From: a virus
Strand: one strand, 5' to 3'
IMG/VR virus record: IMGVR_UViG_3300030109_000528
Span: 1 to 20,394 of that record
Length of the DNA stretch: 20,394 nucleotides
Part shown: positions 16,212 through 20,394 of the stretch, piece after piece
Position numbering within the stretch: position 1 is the stretch's first letter
How the letters are laid out: each line of letters starts with the position of its first letter
The notes under the pieces: model-generated
Told to the model about the DNA's origin: nothing
The model's input: only the letters and a program-made list of their open reading frames with translations
The model's database searches: none
Made by a program: the position numbers and the translations under genes

Positions 16212-16390
16212 TACCGTTTCAAACTTTCTACATCGACACAGAAACAAACATCGTTGGGATGCTCAAATCCATGTTCCGTTAAAGCCACATGGCATTTAGA
16301 TATGGCAGTGTGCATAGATACCACTTTAGCTTCCATATCCCAGTTAGAATTTCCTGCTGCCAGTAGTATGCAGAACATAGCGGTTTTCAT
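16211..16390 (-). CDS. Small exported Cys-containing protein, 59 aa
   Basis: The ATG at 16390 overlaps the upstream stop as ATGA, and the TAA at 16213-16211 overlaps the dioxygenase start as TAATG, so it fills the space between two genes exactly. The ribosome site CGGAAACAAG is good. The protein begins MKTAMFCILLAAGNSNW, a short signal-peptide-like segment, followed by a mature part with C33, C50 and C52 (plus C7 in the leader) and the segment HPNDVCFCVD. Export to the periplasm with disulfide bonds is plausible. It sits just after the lysozyme block, so a lysis accessory role is possible but unproven. I do not recognise the family. Confidence 0.7.
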   Translation of the reverse strand: MKTAMFCILLAAGNSNWDMEAKVVSMHTAISKCHVALTEHGFEHPNDVCFCVDVESLKR

Positions 16391-16680
16391 CTTGTTTCCG
16401 TAGTACGCATAGCACCGCGAGGTTGTATCTTGCCACCGTACATTTTTTGAGATCGGCGATAGTCTGCATAGGCTTTTTCCCCTGAAAAATAACTGGGCAA
16501 TTCTATTCCTTTATCTTCATAAAACTCTTTTATTTGATCTATGTTATTGTTGTAATACTTTTTGTGCATACTATAGGGAGCATCAGAGGGAAAAGGTTTA
16601 GCTATACCTGTAGCCTCTTCCTTTTTCTTTTCTCTCTTTGTACTGACTTGAGATAATCCTGAACTATACATAGTTGCCAT
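16387..16680 (-). CDS. Hydrophilic protein of unknown function, 97 aa
   Basis: This is a charged, soluble protein with a Lys/Glu-rich N-terminus (STKREKKKEEATG), a Tyr-rich centre (YSMHKKYYNNNIDQIKEFYE), then ELPSYFSGEKAYADYRRSQKM and a basic Gly/Arg tail. There is no signal peptide, membrane segment or known motif. The ATG at 16680 directly follows the TAG of the lysozyme gene, with GGGAG 8 bases upstream. Its own TGA overlaps the next ATG. Being locked between the lysozyme and a secreted protein gene suggests co-expression late in infection. I do not recognise the family. Confidence 0.75.
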   Translation of the reverse strand: MATMYSSGLSQVSTKREKKKEEATGIAKPFPSDAPYSMHKKYYNNNIDQIKEFYEDKGIELPSYFSGEKAYADYRRSQKMYGGKIQPRGAMRTTETR

Positions 16681-17166
16681 CTAAAATTCTCCCGCCTTCA
16701 TAGCGTCTGAAAGTATACGTGATCGTCGTCCTACCTGCCGTGCCCAACGAGAATCCATCATCTCAAGACTTGCAGCTTCAAAATTATTTTCATGTATTGC
16801 GTTCCACATGTTTTTAAATTTACACAGTCTTGGTACACCCATGTTAAACGCCATATCCATCAAGATCAATTGCCTGACTGCATCTAAGTCCTCAACACAT
16901 TTGTGAACAGCAACCAACTCCCGTTCAACTATAGCCATGTCGTTCATGGCAAGGTAACGAGCGTCAGCCTCTGTAATACCATGTTCGTATACTATATCCA
17001 TACTGGGTATGTCAAGGTAATCCAGTTCTTCTTTGCTAATACCACGATCTTTTAGGTTTCGCCCAATACCAATAGTTTCAATACCCAAGCTATCCTTATA
17101 GACGTTAAGAACCATACCTTCGTGTTCGATTAGTTTATCTAAGAAGTGAGACGAGTTATACTTCAT
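16681..17166 (-). CDS. Endolysin, T4-type lysozyme (GH24), 161 aa
   Basis: It cleaves the glycan strands of host peptidoglycan at lysis. LIEHEG (12-17), YKDSLGIETIGIG (23-35) and the spacing E16-9-D25-6-T31 reproduce the T4 lysozyme catalytic triad E11/D20/T26. The C-terminal half has MAFNMG and then SRWARQVGRRSRILSDAM, the matching second-lobe segments. The length (161) is close to T4 lysozyme (164). There is no signal peptide, so release should depend on a holin; two candidate membrane proteins lie immediately upstream. The ATG at 17166 overlaps the previous TGA as ATGA, and AGGAG lies 10 bases upstream. It is the clearest enzyme in the window. Confidence 0.95.
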   Translation of the reverse strand: MKYNSSHFLDKLIEHEGMVLNVYKDSLGIETIGIGRNLKDRGISKEELDYLDIPSMDIVYEHGITEADARYLAMNDMAIVERELVAVHKCVEDLDAVRQLILMDMAFNMGVPRLCKFKNMWNAIHENNFEAASLEMMDSRWARQVGRRSRILSDAMKAGEF

Positions 17167-17357
17167 ATACCAACGGCTCCTATTATCTTACAAGTATAGT
17201 CAACAGTTTTCCAAGAATCATCAGGGGGTATACTTTCGTGTATTGCTTTTATTTCCAAACACTCTGGCTCACCATCAAACCATTGAATTGTTTGGTTGTA
17301 GCATTCTCCGCTGGAAGTACAAGCTGTTAATACTAATGCCCAAATTATAGCTGTCAT
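17163..17357 (-). CDS. Possible small lipoprotein / exported protein in the lysis module, 64 aa
   Basis: The N-terminus MTAIIWALVLTAC ends in LTAC, which fits a lipobox with C13 as the lipid-modified residue, although the leader is very short and lacks a basic N-terminal residue. The mature part has three more Cys (C19, C33, C56) and a Trp/acidic-rich segment (IQWFDGEPECLEIKAIHESI). It overlaps both neighbours by ATGA, between a membrane protein and the endolysin. That position would suit an outer-membrane spanin-like protein, but no inner-membrane partner is evident and spanins are often Pro-rich, so the role is open. I recall similar small proteins with a 'TxQWF' core in marine phages. Confidence 0.75.
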   Translation of the reverse strand: MTAIIWALVLTACTSSGECYNQTIQWFDGEPECLEIKAIHESIPPDDSWKTVDYTCKIIGAVGI

Positions 17358-17608
17358 TTTATATTATCTTCTCTACTGTGAAGTCGTTTTGCTTGGGTCT
17401 GATGTGCGTTACCTTCATGATTCATCCATACCGCAAATGCACCTGTCATGGCCCCCGTGACTACACTCACTAGTGCCGCTTGTTGACTTGTCGGGTCGGG
17501 AAGAGTCATGAACCATTCCACTACTCTCCACGCTGACACCGACATCATTAACATCATTAAGCGCGGTAGTAACTTCCACGCCAGAACTCGTTCCATTACG
17601 CCTGTCAC
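17354..17608 (-). CDS. Two-helix membrane protein, holin-like candidate, 84 aa
   Basis: Two hydrophobic segments (about residues 10-33 and 43-62: LLPRLMMLMMSVSAWRVVEW, then AALVSVVTGAMTGAFAVWMN) are followed by a charged tail. The start is GTG at 17608, not ATG, with AAGGA six bases upstream. A different frame over the same DNA (17415-17663) is less convincing. The small size, two membrane helices and a place between a holin-like gene and the endolysin suggest a holin, antiholin or other lysis membrane protein. I recall the 'WFMTLPDPT..QAALVS' core from many marine phages without firm function. Confidence 0.82.
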   Translation of the reverse strand: MTGVMERVLAWKLLPRLMMLMMSVSAWRVVEWFMTLPDPTSQQAALVSVVTGAMTGAFAVWMNHEGNAHQTQAKRLHSREDNIK

Positions 17609-17668
17609 GATTTTTCCTTGCTTGCTCTTCTGTTGTTTGGTTGTACATATTCCACATCTGCACTGGGA

Positions 17669-18052
17669 CTACCTCTTACCAAAGAATTTAGTAGCACTGC
17701 GTACACCAAAGCTGGCAGCAACAATAACACCAAGACTATACTGATACCACTCAGGCATTTCGTTGAGTCTGTCGAATCCATTTCGCACTACCTCTTCCAT
17801 GCCGGGTACAAACGCTAGTATAAGAGGAATACTAAATAAAATGGTGAGCCACTCGTCTTTCCACGAGGATGCCGAAGCATCAGCCATCTTCAAGTCCCAG
17901 TCTATTTCACCCGTAGCTTTCTTTTGCATAACGACAGCCTCTGCTTCTGCTTTGGCTACCCGTGTCTTTGCTTGGGCTTTCTTCTCCTCAACTTTACCGT
18001 TTAACCAAGTACCAGCTAAATCTGCAATCGGTCCTATCAGTAAATTTAACAT
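17669..18052 (-). CDS. Holin-like protein, GTA-holin-type, 127 aa
   Basis: An N-terminal amphipathic segment (LLIGPIADLAGTWLNGK) is followed by a Lys/Glu/Ala helical stretch (20-46), a WKDEWLTILFSIPLILAFVPG block (64-84) and a second hydrophobic helix (about 102-118), ending in basic residues. The 'W+DE...P..LAF.P' core matches what I recall of the three-TM holin family linked to gene-transfer-agent release. A GTG at 18058 would add two residues, but the ATG at 18052 has GAGG at the right distance and is preferred. The protein would form membrane lesions that free the lysozyme encoded two genes downstream. The family call is from memory; a pinholin or scaffold role cannot be excluded. Confidence 0.8.
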   Translation of the reverse strand: MLNLLIGPIADLAGTWLNGKVEEKKAQAKTRVAKAEAEAVVMQKKATGEIDWDLKMADASASSWKDEWLTILFSIPLILAFVPGMEEVVRNGFDRLNEMPEWYQYSLGVIVAASFGVRSATKFFGKR

Positions 18053-18330
18053 TTCCACCTCTTCCGTGCTTGACGCAAACGGCTATTTGGATTCTTTGCT
18101 GCTTTGGGAAACTTCTTCATCTGCCCAGCAGAACGAGCACAGAATGATTTGCGTCGTTTAGCTGCCTTGCTTCCCGGCTTTACCTTGCCTGTTACAGCAG
18201 TCTTGAGTTTGCTGCCGGGATTCTTTCTTCGATAAGCAGCAACACCAGCCTTAGTCATTCCCGCGCCAGACTTCGTTGAACGGAAGTTCTTTTTGTTACG
18301 GGCTGGCATGTTATCTGCTTTACGAGCCAT
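18046..18330 (-). CDS. Highly basic small protein, 94 aa
   Basis: About a third of the residues are Lys or Arg (31 of 94), with few acids. The core runs GAGMTKAGVAAYRRKNPGSK, then KTAVTGKVKPGSKAAKRRKSFCA and a C-terminal RQARKRWKC. I recall this core as a conserved uncharacterised family (a DUF) in marine and other phages. There is no signal peptide or membrane helix. It starts at an ATG overlapping the previous TAA as TAATG, with AGGA 7 bases upstream, and its end overlaps the holin-like start. Binding nucleic acid is the natural inference from charge, but no fold-specific motif is seen. Confidence 0.85.
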   Translation of the reverse strand: MARKADNMPARNKKNFRSTKSGAGMTKAGVAAYRRKNPGSKLKTAVTGKVKPGSKAAKRRKSFCARSAGQMKKFPKAAKNPNSRLRQARKRWKC

Positions 18331-18479
18331 TACTTTTTCCTAGCTGTCTGCGCTGCACGTTTGAAGTTGGCTTTGCTTGGCGCACCCCTACTTCCAGCTT
18401 TACGCATGGTTTCCCCACTGCCAGCTTTTATTCTGCGCTTTTTAGCAGCTATGTTGGCGTATAATCCGCGTCCAGCCAT
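18330..18479 (-). CDS. Very small basic protein, 49 aa
   Basis: The ATG at 18479 overlaps the TAA of the Lys-rich repeat protein, and the TAA at 18332-18330 overlaps the next ATG, so the gene fits its slot exactly (TAATG at both ends). The protein begins MAGRGLYANIAAKKRRIKAG, continues GSGETMRKAGSRGAPSKANF and ends in RKK; 15 of 49 residues are Lys or Arg. I recall the 'GLYANI..K..RI..GSGE.MR..G..GAP' pattern as a small conserved protein of T4-like cyanophages and other marine phages with no known function. Binding to DNA or RNA is plausible from charge alone. Confidence 0.85.
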   Translation of the reverse strand: MAGRGLYANIAAKKRRIKAGSGETMRKAGSRGAPSKANFKRAAQTARKK

Positions 18480-18970
18480 TAACGTTTTGCCTTACCGCCA
18501 CGAGCCATACCCTTAGACTTCATCATCTTGCCACCACGAGCCATACCTTTGGACTTTTTCATCATGGCTTTACCACCACGAGCCATGCCCTTAGATTTTT
18601 TCATCATGGTCTTGCCGCCCTTTGCATAACCTTTCGACTTCATTTTGCCGCCTTTAGCCATGCCTTTAGCTTTCTTCGTGGCTTTACCACCTTTAGCCAT
18701 AGCACCGACAAAACCTTGTTTCTTCTGTATGTCTGGGTTGCCGCCTTGTTTGGCTTTTCGTTGTACTTTTGCGCCACCAGTACGTTTAACAACTTCTTTT
18801 GCAAGTTTTCCCCTGCCATAAACTCCCGGTGCTTTATTCATTAAAGAATCTAGCTTTTTCTTTTTAGTTGCAGGAAGCATACTTCGTATTTCATTATATT
18901 CTTTTATCAAAGCCGGAGTAAGGGGCTTTTCATTTTTTATAGCGTTGTTAAGCTTTTCCATCAACGTCAT
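18479..18970 (-). CDS. Lys/Gly-rich repeat protein, histone-tail-like, 163 aa
   Basis: The frame runs to a TTG at 18997, but the ATG at 18970 has GGAG 7 bases upstream and is preferred; it overlaps the end of the upstream gene by 23 bases. Residues 1-45 are helical (LMEKLNNAIKNEKPLTPALI...ATKKKKLDSL). Residues 46-90 are basic linker. From about residue 91 to the end, tandem units of the form KSKGMARGGK(x)MMK repeat, with 23 Lys and 4 Arg in the last 72 residues. Such tails resemble histone H1 or AlgP-type tails and would bind DNA or RNA without sequence preference. It lies amid other basic small proteins, suggesting a shared role in DNA condensation, packaging or host takeover (inference). 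Confidence 0.8.
   Translation of the reverse strand: MTLMEKLNNAIKNEKPLTPALIKEYNEIRSMLPATKKKKLDSLMNKAPGVYGRGKLAKEVVKRTGGAKVQRKAKQGGNPDIQKKQGFVGAMAKGGKATKKAKGMAKGGKMKSKGYAKGGKTMMKKSKGMARGGKAMMKKSKGMARGGKMMKSKGMARGGKAKR
18482..18697 (-). repeat. Tandem repeats encoding KSKGMARGGK-type units
   Basis: The last 72 codons of the Lys-rich protein repeat a short unit that codes for (M)K(K)SKGMA(K/R)GGK, about 9-14 residues per unit. At DNA level (plus strand) blocks such as ccaccacgagccat and gactttttcatcatgg recur. The last units are nearly identical while the earlier ones have drifted, which suggests growth by slippage or unequal exchange at the 3' end. Copy number probably varies among relatives. 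Confidence 0.8.
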
Positions 18971-19634
18971 CGTCTGTCTCCGCATATAGATTATCAAATA
19001 CCCGTGCTGTATCTTCTACATAGTTCGGGTCTTGTTTAGAATGGTGAACCCACTGACTAGGAGTGAAGTCCGGTGGGCCATCGCCCGTTACAAACCAAGC
19101 AGGGTTCGTTACCCTTACTCTATTATTGGGCAGTGCAACTATGTTGCCTGTCCACTCACCAGCATCCATCAATTCTAGCACGTGGCTTTGTTTGTGTTGG
19201 GCTGGGTCGTCTGCTACTTCGGTATCTGTGTAGTCAATTGTGAAGTAGTATTTTGCTGGGTAGAACTCTCCGTCTATCTTAGCCAACCACGGGCAGGGAG
19301 TAGCTCTATTCAAAACAAACACCGAATGGTGGTGTGATTGACAATCCCACGGTTGAGCCAAGTAGGTTGGCATTGGTGTAGGCCACTCTTCAAAGGGTGT
19401 ATCACCTACAAGGGCTGTCAAGGGCATTCGTGCCCACATAGCCCCACCGTGTACGTTTTCTTCTTCATCGTATCCGGTAAACATTACTTGGAATGATAGT
19501 GTCTTCATGGGCAGTGTGGTAACAGCTATTACCATTGCATGAAGAAACTCACCTTGATACCGATCAAAATTGGTGGTATATTCTCTGCGTACCCAAGCTT
19601 TGAAGTATGGTACGTTACTTGTAATATAATTCAT
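18948..19634 (-). CDS. Conserved phage protein of unknown function, 228 aa
   Basis: This soluble protein is rich in aromatic residues, with beta-type patterns: NFDRYQGEFLHAMVIAVTTL (22-41), then AMWARMPLTALVGDTPFEEW (65-84), QPWDCQSHHHSVFVLNRA (94-111) and CPWLAKIDGEFYPAKYYF (114-131). It ends in an acidic tail (AETDDDVDGKA). The His cluster SHHHS and nearby Cys/Asp could bind a metal, but I know of no proof. I recall this as a strongly conserved family in marine phages, without a role. The ATG at 19634 has GGAG 7 bases upstream. It stands out as the only acidic, globular protein among the basic ones. Confidence 0.85.
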   Translation of the reverse strand: MNYITSNVPYFKAWVRREYTTNFDRYQGEFLHAMVIAVTTLPMKTLSFQVMFTGYDEEENVHGGAMWARMPLTALVGDTPFEEWPTPMPTYLAQPWDCQSHHHSVFVLNRATPCPWLAKIDGEFYPAKYYFTIDYTDTEVADDPAQHKQSHVLELMDAGEWTGNIVALPNNRVRVTNPAWFVTGDGPPDFTPSQWVHHSKQDPNYVEDTARVFDNLYAETDDDVDGKA

Positions 19635-19655
19635 AAAGCATCTCCTTTGATGCCA

Positions 19656-19910
19656 TTATGCCTTATACGTTGCTTTTCGTCCACTACTTCTTTTTCTCCC
19701 TGATGCTGTAACAGACCACTTAACTGATTTTGGTCCTGTCTTTTTAGCTGCTTCTTTCTTGCTTATGCGACCAGCTACTTTGGCTGGTCTGCAAGCAGGG
19801 TATGGACGTTTACCTTTTTCTTTACCAGAGCGACCACATTTCTTGCCAGTCTTTACATCTCGCCAATCTTCCTTGAACCATTTTGTAAGACCGCCCTGTG
19901 GTTTTGCCAT
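19656..19910 (-). CDS. Basic small protein with Cys pair, 84 aa
   Basis: Residues 1-20 (MAKPQGGLTKWFKEDWRDVK) and CGRSGKEKGKRPYPACRPA (25-43) form a pattern I recall in small uncharacterised proteins of marine phages and some large algal viruses, where the two Cys are about 15 residues apart. The C-terminal half is Lys/Ser/Gly-rich (KKTGPKSVKWSVTASGRKRS). Some 27 of 84 residues are Lys or Arg. The Cys pair might bind a metal or form a disulfide. The ATG at 19910 overlaps the upstream TAA as TAATG. The role is unknown; nucleic-acid binding is inferred from charge. Confidence 0.85.
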   Translation of the reverse strand: MAKPQGGLTKWFKEDWRDVKTGKKCGRSGKEKGKRPYPACRPAKVAGRISKKEAAKKTGPKSVKWSVTASGRKRSSGRKATYKA

Positions 19911-20089
19911 TAGTAAGTGCCGCCCCGTTTCTTGTAAGTTCTAACTAACCAAGCATTTGCATATGCACTAGGATACACATCGAACTTGCGTTTAGCCTCT
20001 GCCTTGACCCGCGAGTACAATGCAGGGTTCTTTGGCTTTGGGCTTCCAGAACTTTTCTTTTTTGGTGTAACTTTTTTTCTAGGTGCCAT
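19910..20089 (-). CDS. Basic small protein, 59 aa
   Basis: It has a Lys/Pro-rich N-terminal tail (APRKKVTPKKKSSGSPKPK) followed by a compact domain: NPALYSRVKAEAKRKFDVYP, then SAYANAWLVRTYKKRGGTY. I recall this domain as a small uncharacterised family widespread in marine phages and giant viruses. A GTG at 20092 is in frame, but the ATG at 20089 overlaps the upstream TGA as TGATG with a GGGG element upstream and is preferred. Of 59 residues, 17 are Lys or Arg. A tail-plus-domain design is typical of DNA-binding proteins, but no proven function is known to me. Confidence 0.85.
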   Translation of the reverse strand: MAPRKKVTPKKKSSGSPKPKNPALYSRVKAEAKRKFDVYPSAYANAWLVRTYKKRGGTY

Positions 20090-20394
20090 CACTTACCCCA
20101 ATGTTTAGCTAAATAATTCTGTACCAACGTTGACTTGAGAGCCATCGGGCTTTCTTCTTTCAAAAAGCTTGCGTTTATTTCAAACAGGTTTCTTAGTATG
20201 TAGCTTTGTTCGTAAGAAACGTTGCTGGACATCCAACCTATGATTGCCTTACGCGAACCTTTTGTTATTGGCTTTACGCCGTGAGGGTATATAATTGGAA
20301 ATATAAGTAGTTGTCCTTTTCCGATTGTGTAGCTTATTTCACCTACATCGTTGTTTAGAACAAACTCCCCGCCCTCATACTCGTCACTAAGACC
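20089..20394 (-). CDS. 2-oxoglutarate/Fe(II)-dependent oxygenase, C-terminal part (5' end outside window)
   Basis: The frame is open from the right edge to the TGA at 20091-20089, giving the last 101 residues. It contains SDEYEGGEF (3-11), then GKGQLLIFP (25-33), PH38GVKPITKGSR48 and IIGWM. This is the classic second half of the prolyl-hydroxylase-like double-stranded beta helix, with the distal iron-binding His (H38) and the 2-oxoglutarate-binding Arg (R48) ten residues later. The proximal HxD motif would lie beyond the edge. A helical tail of about 45 residues follows. Such oxygenases are common in marine phages; targets (protein side chain, nucleic acid or small molecule) are not known here. 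It overlaps the next gene as TGATG. Confidence 0.85.
   Translation of the reverse strand, partial: GLSDEYEGGEFVLNNDVGEISYTIGKGQLLIFPIIYPHGVKPITKGSRKAIIGWMSSNVSYEQSYILRNLFEINASFLKEESPMALKSTLVQNYLAKHWGK

Noticed and set aside
16212-16247. Upstream extension of the dioxygenase-like gene to a TTG at 16247
   Set aside because: It overlaps the secreted 59-residue gene; the ATG at 16211 has a TAATG junction and better family match.
17415-17663. 82-codon minus-strand frame overlapping the two-helix membrane protein
   Set aside because: The first 20 residues look reasonable, but the rest is low-quality sequence and the membrane protein in the other frame has clear helices and an AAGGA-GTG start.

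Overview
The window looks like the late (structural and lysis) region of an uncultured marine dsDNA phage, most like short-tailed (podovirus-type) phages of open-ocean Alphaproteobacteria or cyanobacteria. The reasons are a short-tail set of tail proteins (a P22 gp4-like connector and gp10-like beta-propeller tail proteins), glycine-rich 'ejection'-type internal proteins, a T4-type lysozyme, and many small lysine-rich proteins of families I recall mainly from marine phages. No tail tube, sheath, integrase, tRNA, rRNA, CRISPR array or insertion sequence was seen. The family placement is from memory, not from a database search.

All 28 genes I support lie on the minus strand, so transcription runs from position 20394 towards 1. 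Packing is extreme: most neighbours overlap as TAATG, ATGA or TGATG, which suggests translational coupling. Four small genes (14128-14286, 14241-14369, 16211-16390, 18330-18479) lie in apparent gaps and were recovered by reading the minus strand directly.

Layout in transcription order. (1) 20394-18046: the C-terminal end of a 2-oxoglutarate/Fe(II) oxygenase, then a run of small, highly basic proteins around one conserved 228-residue protein of unknown role. (2) 18052-16681: a lysis module with a holin-like protein, a second two-helix membrane protein, a possible small lipoprotein and a T4-type lysozyme with its E-D-T catalytic triad. (3) 16680-14615: two small unknown proteins (one exported), a ring-hydroxylating-dioxygenase-like protein that has lost its Rieske cluster ligands, and a membrane-anchored coiled-coil protein. 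(4) A near-consensus sigma-70 promoter at 14585-14613 starts the tail module. (5) 14565-1: three small genes, a gp4-like connector, a gp10-like protein, a repeat-bearing tail fibre, a LamG/SPRY-like receptor-binding fibre, a fibre-associated protein, a second gp10-like protein, and three internal or ejection-type virion proteins, the last cut by the left edge.

The most interesting points are the Rieske-less dioxygenase homologue sharing an operon with a second non-haem iron oxygenase, the cassette of five small basic proteins, the internal promoter, the hidden small genes, and the way three neighbouring tail proteins each carry an extra inserted beta-rich domain.
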